A stretch of DNA of 64,000 nt from Flavobacterium shii (GTDB taxonomy: Bacteria; Bacteroidota; Bacteroidia; Flavobacteriales; Flavobacteriaceae), in the NCBI RefSeq assembly GCF_025847235.1, contig NZ_JAOZEW010000027.1:1-64000 (forward strand), in the 5' to 3' direction. Below the pieces are notes generated by a model. The model was not told the DNA's origin. It was given only the letters and a program-made list of their open reading frames with translations, and did no database searches. Each line of letters begins with the position of its first letter. Within the stretch, counting starts at the first letter, position 1. Both the position numbers and the translations under genes were made by a program. Below are positions 1 through 10,677 of the stretch, in pieces.

Positions 1-28
1 ACTAAGATATAAATATTTGTGTCCACAC

Positions 29-104
29 GGTAGGATGGAAACGGCATCCTTTTTCTGGCTCCTTTTGACAGAAAAAGATATAGTGTACAGCGGGAAATAG
101 CTCC
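29..104 (-). repeat. Interspersed hairpin repeat, copy 1
   Basis: Read on the minus strand this begins GGAGCTATTTCCCGCTG, runs into CTATATCTTTTTC, forms a hairpin (arms at 48-58 and 67-77 on the plus strand, one mismatched pair) and ends GATGCCGTTTCCATC. The same order of blocks is found at 11681-11758 and 35715-35817. It lies directly after the thiamine pyrophosphokinase stop codon, in transcription direction. Its right-hand end departs from the CAGGGCTA ending of the other two copies. Confidence 0.8.
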
Positions 105-115
105 TGAAAAAGAAA

Positions 116-778
116 CTAATCCATGCATTCCATTAACAGTAAATCGCCATCGGTATGGGTAATTGTAACAATTCCATCTTTGGCAACGGCATTACTAATG
201 CCAGTTCTATACCCGATTGTAAGTGTATCGTTTTGTAAGGGATATACCAAGTTATCTGAAGAAATACCGTTTACGACTCCAACTGGGATTAGCGAGATAG
301 GAGTGTTGGCGGTGTACCATTTTTCAAATTTATTGGGTAATATAAATATTTTGGAATGATCGTCGAGAATTACAATCTTGAGTAAGTTTCGGTATCGAAC
401 AATATTGGTAAGGTTTGTAATGGTGTGATCGGCTCTTTTTCCTGTTGCCCAAACTACATTTGCAGCGGGGATTTTTCGCTCAATTAAATACTCAAAAGCT
501 TTTTCCAAATCGGTTTTATCCTGATCTGGAGTATGTACAATCTCTATAGGATATTGAGATGTTTTATATTTTTCGGTGTCGAATCCACGATCGAAATCAC
601 CCAGAAGGACATCCACTTTTATACCTAATTCGACTACGCGCTCCATAGCTGAATCCAGTACTATTACCAAAGGAGACCATTCTAATAATTGTCCTAATAA
701 CTCAGGATTACAGGCAGCGCCATTGGCAATGATTAATGCAGGTTCTTGGTCGTCGCGTACGATATGGTGTGAGGACAT
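116..778 (-). CDS. Thiamine pyrophosphokinase
   Basis: Predicted to transfer pyrophosphate from ATP to thiamine, giving the cofactor thiamine diphosphate in the cytoplasm. The 220 residues carry the family's GDFD motif (about 60-63, followed by Arg where Ser is usual), the DQDKTD metal/nucleotide motif (85-90) and the GxRxDHxxxN motif (about 112-121), in the expected order and length for a complete bacterial enzyme. The C-terminal thiamine-binding beta domain follows. A TACATTTG promoter box sits about 26 bases upstream of the ATG, so it is probably transcribed alone. The interspersed repeat follows its stop codon. Confidence 0.9.
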   Translation of the reverse strand: MSSHHIVRDDQEPALIIANGAACNPELLGQLLEWSPLVIVLDSAMERVVELGIKVDVLLGDFDRGFDTEKYKTSQYPIEIVHTPDQDKTDLEKAFEYLIERKIPAANVVWATGKRADHTITNLTNIVRYRNLLKIVILDDHSKIFILPNKFEKWYTANTPISLIPVGVVNGISSDNLVYPLQNDTLTIGYRTGISNAVAKDGIVTITHTDGDLLLMECMD

Positions 779-804
779 TTATAGTATGGATTTATAATGT
801 GCTG

Positions 805-812
805 CAAATGTA
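805..812 (-). promoter_or_regulatory. -7 promoter box TACATTTG for thiamine pyrophosphokinase
   Basis: It matches the Bacteroidota -7 consensus TAnnTTTG on the minus strand and leaves a leader of about 20 bases. No clear TTG -33 element was seen. Confidence 0.65.
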
Positions 813-987
813 CGAAAGTAAAAAGTAAATGTTTTTCTACTATTAGGGGATTAAGGGAGTTTTTTACCATTAAGGGATTAAGTTTTTTTCTGCCACAGAT
901 TATGAAGATTTGAAAACTTTGCGAACCTTGCGTAGTTCTTTATGAATCTTTGCGGTTAATTTTTCTACCACAGCTTCTTAATGGAGT

Positions 988-1470
988 TTAATGCCTTAAT
1001 GGTGAGTGTTTTATTTTTTTGACTTTGAAAGCAACTGCATCAACTTCTATTAACATTCCGTCGATGGCTAATCTTGGAACTGGAATTAATGTGCTTGCAG
1101 GGAATGGTTTGTTTTTCCATACTTTATTAATTTCTTCATTCCATATTTTTAGTTTTTCTTGTGAATGGTCTACTATTAGAATGGTAATTTTCATAACATT
1201 TTCTGGTTTTATTTTATAACTGTCCAGAACTGTTACAATATTTTTTAATGCTACTTGAGTTTGCTCTCGAAAGCTATTGCTTAAAAGGTGTTCTTTTCCT
1301 AATCCACCACTTTGTCCGGAAATGTAAACAAGCTCCCCAGTTGTGGAAACTGAGGATGTATGACTAAAGCGATAAGGTGTTGGATCGAATAGAGATTCTG
1401 GATTTTTGAAAGTTTGAGCTTTTGCATTAAATGCAAATAGGGAACATAGGGAAAGAAGTAAGTGTCTCAT
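988..1470 (-). CDS. Secreted RidA (YjgF/YER057c/UK114) family protein
   Basis: Rid proteins deaminate reactive enamine/imine intermediates or act as related small-molecule hydrolases. Here a signal peptide (residues 1-18, ending NAKA before QTF) precedes the Rid domain, so this member is predicted to be exported to the periplasm, unlike cytosolic RidA. The body has typical Rid blocks: VYISGQSG near 50, QTQVALKNI near 71, and an ending of the form PVPRLAIDGMLIEVDAVA. The Arg that binds the substrate carboxylate in RidA aligns with the Arg of PVPRLA. The gene stands alone: a terminator lies 100 bases upstream and no recognisable promoter box was seen. The substrate is unknown. Confidence 0.85.
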   Translation of the reverse strand: MRHLLLSLCSLFAFNAKAQTFKNPESLFDPTPYRFSHTSSVSTTGELVYISGQSGGLGKEHLLSNSFREQTQVALKNIVTVLDSYKIKPENVMKITILIVDHSQEKLKIWNEEINKVWKNKPFPASTLIPVPRLAIDGMLIEVDAVAFKVKKIKHSPLRH

Positions 1471-1570
1471 GATTTTAAATTTTTTGAATTAATTATTTGC
1501 AAAGGTTGCTTAATTCTAATTCTTAAACATTTACATATGTTGAGACTAGGTAGATTTATTGTTAAAGTAT

Positions 1571-1605
1571 AAAAAAAATGCTCTCAATTACGAGAGCATT
1601 TTTTA
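1571..1605 (-). terminator. Rho-independent terminator, GyrI-like gene / operon end
   Basis: The stem AATGCTCTC/GAGAGCATT has a short loop and A/T tracts on both sides. It follows the minus-strand GyrI-like gene and could work in both directions. Confidence 0.85.
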
Positions 1606-1611
1606 TGAATT

Positions 1612-2094
1612 TTAATATTTGTGTTTAATCGGAATCCAAATTTCTTCTTCGGATGTCGGATCTTCATGTTTGTATTTTTCTCCCATTACTGCAAAATGGG
1701 GTCTGTTTTCTAATGAGTATTCAGATTTAGGCAACCAATCGGTGAAAATATATTGATATGTTTCGTTTCCATTGCTTGCCGATCCTTTATGGATAAAAAC
1801 TGCGTAAAGTCCGTTTGGGATTACGATGGATTCCATGTTGTGCGGAATCGCATCGAAATCTTCGACTTCGATACCTGCCCATTTTTCAAATTCATTTGCT
1901 GGATTAAAATGAACAAAATGAAATTCGGGATAGACTTCGATAGAATACAGTTTCGAACCGATATTGTTTTTTATTTCATTTCGGTTCGGCATAAAACTTT
2001 GCCATAGCTCTTTTGTTTTATTAATTGTAAAAGAGGTTATTATTCGTTTTCCAACGATTTTCTTTTTGGTCAGAATTTCAATTCTTGGTTCCAT
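1612..2094 (-). CDS. GyrI-like small-molecule-binding domain protein
   Basis: This 160-residue protein consists of one GyrI-like/effector-binding (SOUL/Rob C-terminal type) domain and lacks the AraC or MerR DNA-binding part such domains are often joined to. Supporting features are the acidic GIEVEDFDAIP segment near 95, the GLYAVFIHKG strand near 116 and the IFTDWLPKSEY helix-strand turn near 135. Such free-standing domains bind or hydrolyse hydrophobic cations and other xenobiotics. It starts 8 bases after the DUF4249 stop and precedes a terminator, so it is the third gene of the TonB receptor operon. A role in sensing the transported compound is inference only. Confidence 0.8.
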   Translation of the reverse strand: MEPRIEILTKKKIVGKRIITSFTINKTKELWQSFMPNRNEIKNNIGSKLYSIEVYPEFHFVHFNPANEFEKWAGIEVEDFDAIPHNMESIVIPNGLYAVFIHKGSASNGNETYQYIFTDWLPKSEYSLENRPHFAVMGEKYKHEDPTSEEEIWIPIKHKY

Positions 2095-2102
2095 ATTAAA
2101 TG

Positions 2103-2924
2103 TTACTGAATTGTATATTTTCGAGTGTCAATTTCGCTAAGTGAAAAATACCCTAACGGATAGTTGCTCTTATCTGTCATGTTAATAACATTACCTCTTA
2201 CTGTTGCAGGAGGAGATTGAAATGGACCACCACCATTACTACCGGCAATGCTTATTAAAATCTTCATGTAATTGTAATAATCTTTAGATATTCCTATTTG
2301 TTTAACCTCAACTACATCACCCGGCTTTAAATTTTCATTATCTGATGAACTAAACATTTCATTTCCGTTGGTGAATTTGTCTTCGTCGGCAGAATAGGTT
2401 GTAGTTACCTGATTGGAGTAAGCGTAGTGGTATAAATAGTAATTAGTTTCGTCGGCCGGATCATTAAAATATGTTTTTATTTCGATGTCTTTTTTTGTGA
2501 AACCACCATCATTTTTTTGTTCAATTCTGGTGATTGGTGCGACTGATTTAAAAATTTCGGTTGCATTATATGTAGCACCTCCACTTATAACTGTTAGAAT
2601 ATAGGTTTCGTTGATAACTGGCTCAAAATTATTGCATACATACTGTCCTGTTTGAGGTACTTCTGTAAAATTAAATACTTTGTTAGTACTGTTTTTAATA
2701 AAAATTGTAGCTCCAGATACAACTGGAATTGTATTATTATAATAATCTGTTGTAGTAGTTAGTTTTATAACTTGTTGATTTCCGGTAGTTCCTTTCGTCC
2801 AGTTAATGGCGGCTTCGACAACTAATTTTGGCGGCTGAGTTTCTAGATCAACATTTACAACTTCTTCACAACTTGTGAAAAACAATACTGAGAAGAATAC
2901 GATTAATAAGGGTATCTTTTTCAT
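2103..2924 (-). CDS. DUF4249 family outer-membrane-associated lipoprotein
   Basis: This 273-residue protein has a lipoprotein signal (hydrophobic stretch, then FFTSC with Cys19 as lipidation site) followed by a beta-rich domain typical of DUF4249, including the early EEVVNVDLETQPPKLVVEA segment and a NYYLYHYAYSNQ strand. DUF4249 proteins are almost always encoded next to a TonB-dependent receptor in Bacteroidota and are thought to sit on it as a surface partner. Here the receptor gene ends 36 bases upstream on the same strand. The ligand is unknown. Confidence 0.85.
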   Translation of the reverse strand: MKKIPLLIVFFSVLFFTSCEEVVNVDLETQPPKLVVEAAINWTKGTTGNQQVIKLTTTTDYYNNTIPVVSGATIFIKNSTNKVFNFTEVPQTGQYVCNNFEPVINETYILTVISGGATYNATEIFKSVAPITRIEQKNDGGFTKKDIEIKTYFNDPADETNYYLYHYAYSNQVTTTYSADEDKFTNGNEMFSSSDNENLKPGDVVEVKQIGISKDYYNYMKILISIAGSNGGGPFQSPPATVRGNVINMTDKSNYPLGYFSLSEIDTRKYTIQ

Positions 2925-2960
2925 ATAAAATATTTTTATCTCCTTTTTGAAGGATTTAAT

Positions 2961-5342
2961 TTAAAATTTAAAATTATAGGTAACTGCAGGAACCATTCCG
3001 AAAATTGAAGTTTTTACTGCTTCATTAACCCCTGTATCTGTGTTTTGTCTAAAATTAATGGACGCAGCATTTTGTCTGTTATAAAGATTATAAATGCTAA
3101 AAACCCATTCCCCTTTCCAGTTTCTGCCTTTGTTTGATCTTGGAGTTAATGTTGCCGAAATGTCTAAGTGATGGTAAGCAGGTAATCTGTTTTCATTTCG
3201 TAAGCCATAACTCGGAACTTTAACACCAAGATATTCGTATTGTCCATTTGGATAGGTTACAGGTTGTCCGGATTGTAATGCAAAATTAGCTCCAAAAGAC
3301 CATTTCTCGTTTAGCGAATAAGCACTTGTTACTGCTAGATTATGAAGTTTATCATAAGCTGAGTTATACCATTGTCCGTTATTGATTCCTGTTTCCTCAG
3401 GAGTTCTTCCTGGAGTTTGTTGTTGTGATTTGGATAAAGTATAAGAAACCCAACCCGTTAGTTTTCCAGCATTCTTTTTAAGCATTAATTCTACACCATA
3501 AGAACGCATACGTCCATTTAAGATTACTTGCTCAATAGCATCATTTGCTATTAAATCGGCACCATCGATATAATCTAATCTGTTTTGTATTTTTTTATAA
3601 TAGGTTTCTACTTCAAGAGAGTAATCTCCATCTTTAAAATTTTTAAAATAACCCAACGCAACCTGATCCGCAATTTGTGGTTTAATATACTGGTCACTTG
3701 GCATCCAAACATCAAGAGGAGTAGGTGATGAGGTGTTTGAAATTAATTGTAAATATTGTGCCATTCTGTTGTAACTAGCTTTAACAGCTTGATCTTCGTT
3801 TATTTGGTATCCTATAGAAAAACGTGGCTCTAAATTATTATAGTCATACATTGTTTTGTTATTGCCATAATACTGAGTTCCTATTGGGGTTGCCTTTTCA
3901 TAAATTTGTCGGGCAGAATTAAAAATAACAGGGTTATTATTCTCATATAAGTTAAGAGTTGAAGCTCCTAAACGATAAAACGTACTAAAACGAAGTCCGT
4001 ATGAAAGGGTTAGTTTCTTAGTGATTTGATTTTCGGCTTCAATATAAACAGCAGGTTCAAATGCATATTTTTTATCTAATTGATCTGGATTAACTCCAGA
4101 GTTTACACCTATTGGGGTAATAGTTCCAGGGTTAAATTGGTAGTAAATACCATTTAAACCATAATTTAATTTGAATTTATCTGAAATATAATTTTTGAAA
4201 TCATATTTGATATTGTAATTTTTTATACCAGAATCCCATTTAAGTCCTGCTAAATCCAAATCAAGTCCATAATAATAATCGCTATATATCAAAGACAAAT
4301 TTGAGAACAATTTATCAGAGTATAAGTGATTCCAACGTAAGTTAAAAGTAGTGTTCCCGTAGGTATTAGAAAAACTTTTGTTTATGCTAAATACATCACG
4401 TCCAAAATAACCGGATAAATATAAGCTGTTATTGTCATTTAATTTATAACTGAATTTGGCGTTCAAATCATAAAAGTATGCTGAGTTGTCTTTTTGATCT
4501 TCGGATAATTTAAGGAATAAATGTGCGTAAGAAGCTCTTCCTCCAATTAAGAATGAACCTTTATCCTTTACTATTGGGCCTTCAAGTAAAAGACGGCTTG
4601 AAATTAATCCGATTCCACCATTCATATGGAAATCTTTACTATTTCCATCTTTTTGATAAATATCAAGAACAGATGATGCTCTACCACCGTAACGGGCAGG
4701 GATTCCACCTTTGTATAGTTTTAAATCTTTAATCGCATCCGGGTTAAATACAGAGAAAAATCCAAAAACGTGAGAAGAATTAAAAATAGTAGCTTCATCA
4801 AGAAGAATTAAATTCTGATCTGCACCACCACCGCGTACGTTAAAGCCGGAAGCGCCTTCGCCAGCATTAGTAACACCAGGCAATAATAAAATAGATTTTA
4901 ATACATCGACTTCCCCCATAACAACAGGCATTTTCTTTATTGCCGAGATAGAAAGTTTATTTACACTCATCTCGGGAGTACGCGTATTTGCTCTTCCTCT
5001 ATTATCGGTAATAACTACCTCTTGGAGTTCTTCGCCACCTTCTTTTAAGGAGAAATTGTTTTTAACATTTTTTGTCAAAGAAATGGTGTTTTCAAAAGAC
5101 TGATACCCAACATAACTTATTTCTACCTGATACTCTCCTTTTGGAGCAGTAATAGAGTAAAAACCATATTCGTTTGTTGTAGTGCCAATTTTTAATGAAG
5201 GGATGTAAATGTTGACTCCGATTAGGGTTTCATTATTTTTAGAGTCAGAAATGGTACCGCTTAGGGTAAATTTTTCTTGTGCGAACGAAGAAAAAGCAAT
5301 GAGAAATACAATAAGAAACGAGCTAACTTTTTTTGTGATCAT
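2961..5342 (-). CDS. TonB-dependent outer-membrane receptor
   Basis: Energised uptake channel of 793 residues. It has a signal peptide (1-21, cut after SFAQ), a carboxypeptidase-regulatory-like beta domain (about 25-110, with GVNIYIPSLKIGTTTNEYGFY), a plug domain (about 125-235, with VDVLKSILLLPGV and GFNVRGGGADQN), and a 22-strand-type barrel ending in aromatic YNFKF. Length and order match Bacteroidota receptors paired with DUF4249, and that gene follows. It heads an operon of receptor, DUF4249 and GyrI-like protein. The promoter box TAGTTTTG lies about 50 bases upstream. No siderophore- or vitamin-specific motif was recognised, so the substrate stays open. Confidence 0.92.
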   Translation of the reverse strand: MITKKVSSFLIVFLIAFSSFAQEKFTLSGTISDSKNNETLIGVNIYIPSLKIGTTTNEYGFYSITAPKGEYQVEISYVGYQSFENTISLTKNVKNNFSLKEGGEELQEVVITDNRGRANTRTPEMSVNKLSISAIKKMPVVMGEVDVLKSILLLPGVTNAGEGASGFNVRGGGADQNLILLDEATIFNSSHVFGFFSVFNPDAIKDLKLYKGGIPARYGGRASSVLDIYQKDGNSKDFHMNGGIGLISSRLLLEGPIVKDKGSFLIGGRASYAHLFLKLSEDQKDNSAYFYDLNAKFSYKLNDNNSLYLSGYFGRDVFSINKSFSNTYGNTTFNLRWNHLYSDKLFSNLSLIYSDYYYGLDLDLAGLKWDSGIKNYNIKYDFKNYISDKFKLNYGLNGIYYQFNPGTITPIGVNSGVNPDQLDKKYAFEPAVYIEAENQITKKLTLSYGLRFSTFYRLGASTLNLYENNNPVIFNSARQIYEKATPIGTQYYGNNKTMYDYNNLEPRFSIGYQINEDQAVKASYNRMAQYLQLISNTSSPTPLDVWMPSDQYIKPQIADQVALGYFKNFKDGDYSLEVETYYKKIQNRLDYIDGADLIANDAIEQVILNGRMRSYGVELMLKKNAGKLTGWVSYTLSKSQQQTPGRTPEETGINNGQWYNSAYDKLHNLAVTSAYSLNEKWSFGANFALQSGQPVTYPNGQYEYLGVKVPSYGLRNENRLPAYHHLDISATLTPRSNKGRNWKGEWVFSIYNLYNRQNAASINFRQNTDTGVNEAVKTSIFGMVPAVTYNFKF

Positions 5343-5392
5343 TGTTTAAATTTTGAATTCCCTAGTATGACGGTAGAAGATGGAAAATATTA

Positions 5393-5400
5393 CAAAACTA
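5393..5400 (-). promoter_or_regulatory. -7 promoter box TAGTTTTG for the TonB receptor operon
   Basis: It fits TAnnTTTG on the minus strand, 50 bases before the receptor start codon. No -33 element is evident. Confidence 0.5.
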
Positions 5401-5415
5401 ATGTTAAATGTGCGT

Positions 5416-5450
5416 TAAAAAAAAAGACAGCCGTTTCGGGCTGTCTTTAA
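5416..5450 (-). terminator. Rho-independent terminator after isocitrate dehydrogenase
   Basis: The arms AAGACAGCC/GGCTGTCTT (5424-5432 and 5439-5447) are followed on the minus strand by a run of T. Confidence 0.9.
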
Positions 5451-5471
5451 TGTGAGAAATATAATGAGAAC

Positions 5472-7829
<2,358 letters not shown>

Positions 7830-7921
7830 TTAAATTAACAGATTGCTATTTTAACGAGTTATAATTAACAGATCAGTGGTTTTCAAGCCAAAGAATTACT
7901 GTTTTGTTAGTTTGTTTAGAA

Positions 7922-7960
7922 CAAAAAAAATCCCGATTCACAAATAATGAATCGGGATCT
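7922..7960 (-). terminator. Rho-independent terminator after rplS
   Basis: The 11-base arms ATCCCGATTCA/TGAATCGGGAT (7930-7940 and 7948-7958) are followed by a T run on the minus strand. Confidence 0.92.
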
Positions 7961-7981
7961 TTATGGTAAAGAGATAAATAA

Positions 7982-8332
7982 TTATCTTCTTTTGTCTCTA
8001 ATCTTAGCTTTTTTACCAGTAAGTTCTCTGAAGTAGAAAATTCTAGCTCTACGTACAGCACCTTTTTTGTTGATTTCAACTTTTTGTAAAGCTGGTAAGT
8101 TAACTGGGAAGATACGCTCAACACCAACAGCACCAGACATTTTACGAATAGTAAAAGTTTCTGTGTTACCAGAACCTCTTCTTTGAATAACAACTCCTTT
8201 AAAAAACTGAGTTCTTGTTTTTTCACCCTCTCTAATTTCGTAGTAAACAGTGATAGTGTCTCCAGCTGCGAAAACTGGGAAATCTTTTTTTGCAACAAAT
8301 TCGTCTTTAACGAATTTCATTAAATCTGCCAT
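7982..8332 (-). CDS. rplS: 50S ribosomal protein L19
   Basis: Component of the large ribosomal subunit at the interface with 16S rRNA. The chosen start gives MADLMKFVKDEF and 116 residues, the family's usual length. An in-frame ATG 12 codons earlier would add an uncharged extension not found in L19. Family blocks visible are FAAGDTITVYYEIREGEKTRTQ, VVIQRRGSGNTETFTIRK, GVERIFPVN and the basic C-terminus RRARIFYFRELTGKKAKI. In related genomes it directly follows trmD. Here agmatine deiminase and an AraC regulator lie between the two, and rplS has its own promoter box and terminator. Confidence 0.96.
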   Translation of the reverse strand: MADLMKFVKDEFVAKKDFPVFAAGDTITVYYEIREGEKTRTQFFKGVVIQRRGSGNTETFTIRKMSGAVGVERIFPVNLPALQKVEINKKGAVRRARIFYFRELTGKKAKIRDKRR

Positions 8333-8404
8333 GATATCTTTAATTATGGTTTTGTAATAGAGCAACATACACGGATTTCGCCAGAGGTTGGTCTAATTTG
8401 GCTG

Positions 8405-8412
8405 CAAAGATA
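8405..8412 (-). promoter_or_regulatory. -7 promoter box TATCTTTG for rplS
   Basis: TATCTTTGCAGCC on the minus strand matches TAnnTTTG, and the same 13 bases occur before trmD (11469-11481). Its presence means the rplS transcript does not depend on readthrough from trmD. Confidence 0.7.
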
Positions 8413-8506
8413 GAAAAAATGTTTAATGTTTAAAGTTTTTCTTGTTTAAAGTTTTTAGACTCAGTTTACAGTTACAGTGTTCAGCCTCAATAATTAGTGT
8501 CCAGTT

Positions 8507-8559
8507 GCAGTAATCAGTCTTGATTTATGTTTATAGTATTTACTCTCAATTTTTAATAC
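8507..8559. repeat. Direct repeat flanking the agmatine deiminase/AraC pair, left copy
   Basis: The 29 bases at 8531-8559 (starting TTATAGTATTTACTC and ending TTTTTAATAC) recur exactly at 10690-10718. A preceding GCAGTAATYAG block is also shared, with a 12-base gap. The two copies bracket a two-gene unit that separates trmD from rplS. Upstream of this copy lie degenerate CAGTTTACAGTTACAGT words. Confidence 0.85.
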
Positions 8560-8601
8560 ATACAATTTTCAAACAGATTACTGCGAACTTTTAAATTCTT
8601 T

Positions 8602-9723
8602 TTAATTTGGTTGTTGTTGCGTAACACAATGAATCATTCCTCCATTTGCATATAAATTACGAACATCAATACCAATTACTTTTCTGGAAGGATATAAATT
8701 TTGAATCAATTGATTAGCAATAACATCATTTGGGTCGTTATAATTAGGAACCAAAACAACCGTGTTTCCAATATAATAGTTTACATAAGAACCTTTGTAT
8801 CCTAGTTTTTTGCCATAAGTTGTTACTACATTATTTTTAGATAATGGTAGTTTTATAAAAGTATAGCTTTTACCGTTTTTGTCTTTTGAGTTGTATAATG
8901 TGTTAATGTCAGTTTGTGGTACTTCCCAATACATCAAATCATTTTCATTCATAGTAACAATTGTGTTTGAATTACCAAAACGAGCAAAACCATCAATATG
9001 CATATCCGTAATTTCTCTCCCAGCTTTTCCTTCTAACCAAATAAAATGGGTTATTCCTAAATATTTTTTAAAATTTGTTTCGGCTTGTAATTGAGTCATT
9101 GCCGGATTGCGATTCGAATTTAAGATTGCGCTTTTGGTAGCTAATAAAGTACCATTGCCATCTACCTCTACAGCTCCACCTTCGTTAATCATTATAGAAT
9201 TTAAATTTACAACAGAAATTTTTTGATCTTTTGCAATTTGCGCAGGTATAGTATTGCAATTTTCGAATGCAGCTTTTTTACCCCAACCATTAAAACCCCA
9301 ATCCTGAATGACTAGTTGATTGTTTTTGTCTTTTACATAAATAGGGCCATTATCTCTTACCCAAACATCATCGGTTTTATATGTTTTAAAATCAATATTA
9401 GAGAAAGAAACACCATCAGCTTCTAGTAAAGTTGTGATTCTGTTTTTTTCAGTAGTATCATAAGCAACAATATGTACTTTTTCACTTCCTGTTAATGATT
9501 TGGTCATAGCGACCCAGGTTTTATCTAAGTCATTTCGATAGTCAATTCCGTATTGATATTGATGAGGCCATTGCAACCAAGTTCCTTCATGTGGGGCTGA
9601 TTCTTCGGGCATAGTATACATAATTTCGGTATTTATTGATTCATTTGGCACTGCTGTAACTGTATCTTCTTGGCAAGAAGTGATTAAAGGAAATAGCAAT
9701 GTAGTTAGAAATAACTTTTCCAT
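8602..9723 (-). CDS. Agmatine deiminase / porphyromonas-type peptidylarginine deiminase family lipoprotein
   Basis: Guanidine-modifying enzyme that would hydrolyse agmatine to N-carbamoylputrescine and ammonia, or act on C-terminal arginine of peptides. The 373 residues have a lipoprotein signal (LITSC, Cys17), which is unusual for the cytosolic agmatine enzyme and points to the cell envelope. Catalytic blocks are present in order: TWLQWPH near 47, VWVRDNGPIY near 119, INEGGAVEVDG near 180, DMHIDGFARF with the catalytic His near 240, and GGMIHCVTQQQP with the catalytic Cys near the C-terminus. A TACATTTG box lies 65 bases upstream. The AraC/GyrI regulator gene lies immediately upstream in the same orientation. 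Agmatine versus peptidylarginine as substrate cannot be settled here. Confidence 0.88.
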   Translation of the reverse strand: MEKLFLTTLLFPLITSCQEDTVTAVPNESINTEIMYTMPEESAPHEGTWLQWPHQYQYGIDYRNDLDKTWVAMTKSLTGSEKVHIVAYDTTEKNRITTLLEADGVSFSNIDFKTYKTDDVWVRDNGPIYVKDKNNQLVIQDWGFNGWGKKAAFENCNTIPAQIAKDQKISVVNLNSIMINEGGAVEVDGNGTLLATKSAILNSNRNPAMTQLQAETNFKKYLGITHFIWLEGKAGREITDMHIDGFARFGNSNTIVTMNENDLMYWEVPQTDINTLYNSKDKNGKSYTFIKLPLSKNNVVTTYGKKLGYKGSYVNYYIGNTVVLVPNYNDPNDVIANQLIQNLYPSRKVIGIDVRNLYANGGMIHCVTQQQPN

Positions 9724-9787
9724 CTTAGTTTGAGTTTGTTATAAATTTACTTGTTTAGCGTCATTTAATACTAGTAGCTTGACAAGG

Positions 9788-9795
9788 CAAATGTA
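9788..9795 (-). promoter_or_regulatory. -7 promoter box TACATTTG for agmatine deiminase
   Basis: TAnnTTTG match in the gap between the AraC gene and the deiminase gene, leaving a leader of about 60 bases. Confidence 0.6.
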
Positions 9796-9835
9796 TTTCT
9801 AAAGAGGAACCATACAGTTGTCCAAAATGGACAAA

Positions 9836-10660
9836 TTAAATAAGCGGAATAAAAATTGCCGTAAGATAATCAGACTCGTTGTCACAGTTGGCTTCATTTT
9901 TTATATACTTTTCAATCACAGGTGAATGTGAGAATTCAAAATCATTACTAAGAAACCATCCTCCAAAGATTTGTTGGTAAGTATCCTCTATGGTTTCATA
10001 ACTTCCTTCATGAAAAAAACTTGCATACTTACCTCCAAAAATTGTCTTTAGTGGAAGGTTTTTAATTGTGACACTAGTAGCAATGCAAGCCTCATAAGTA
10101 CATTTAGATTTTTCGGTAATCAAAATATCATCAGTTATAACGCCAAAGAAATCAGTATTGGTTCTGGGGAAATCATTTTTCAATATGGTATCCCAAAGAT
10201 TTTCTATTTCAGGGTTGATGTAAGAAGTTTTACAACTCAGGTAATAAACGGTTATTTCGGGAATAAAAAATATTTCTGGTTTTAAAATACAAAAAATAGC
10301 TTGTTGAGGATGAAGATCATTCAATAAAAGTTCTTTTTGATTTCGTGCCAATGAAGGAGAACAATTGAAATGTTTTTTGAAAGTTTTCGAAAAAGACTGC
10401 ACATCAGCAAACCCGACTTCAAGAGCAATGTCAGAAATTGGCGCATTCGAATACAAAAGTTTTTTATAACCATTTTCTATTTTCAATCGGGTTTGATAAG
10501 CACCAATTGTTTCATTAAATAAAGAATAAAAAATACGTTGTAAATTTCTGTATGAGTAACAAGAAATATTTTCAAGAGAATCTATTGAGATGATTTGATT
10601 GTAATGTGTCTCAATATAATTTCGAGTGTTATAAATACGTTTTAGATTAAAATCATTCAT
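9836..10660 (-). CDS. AraC family transcriptional regulator with GyrI-like effector domain
   Basis: The 274-residue regulator has its DNA-binding part first: two helix-turn-helix units in residues 8-105, with the AraC signature around APISDIALEVGFADVQSFSKTFKKHFNCSP. A GyrI-like ligand-binding domain follows (about 120-274), ending DYLTAIFIPLI. This order (HTH first) is that of the Rob/MarA-type regulators of E. coli. It precedes agmatine deiminase on the same strand and shares the direct-repeat-bounded block with it, so it may control that gene; this is inference. The ligand is unknown. Confidence 0.88.
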   Translation of the reverse strand: MNDFNLKRIYNTRNYIETHYNQIISIDSLENISCYSYRNLQRIFYSLFNETIGAYQTRLKIENGYKKLLYSNAPISDIALEVGFADVQSFSKTFKKHFNCSPSLARNQKELLLNDLHPQQAIFCILKPEIFFIPEITVYYLSCKTSYINPEIENLWDTILKNDFPRTNTDFFGVITDDILITEKSKCTYEACIATSVTIKNLPLKTIFGGKYASFFHEGSYETIEDTYQQIFGGWFLSNDFEFSHSPVIEKYIKNEANCDNESDYLTAIFIPLI

Positions 10661-10677
10661 TTTTTAGTTTTCAGAAA

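Noticed and set aside
7873-8298. 141-residue minus-strand frame overlapping rplS
   Set aside because: It is a shifted reading of the L19 gene and its terminator; the protein has no family features, while the overlapping frame is clearly L19.
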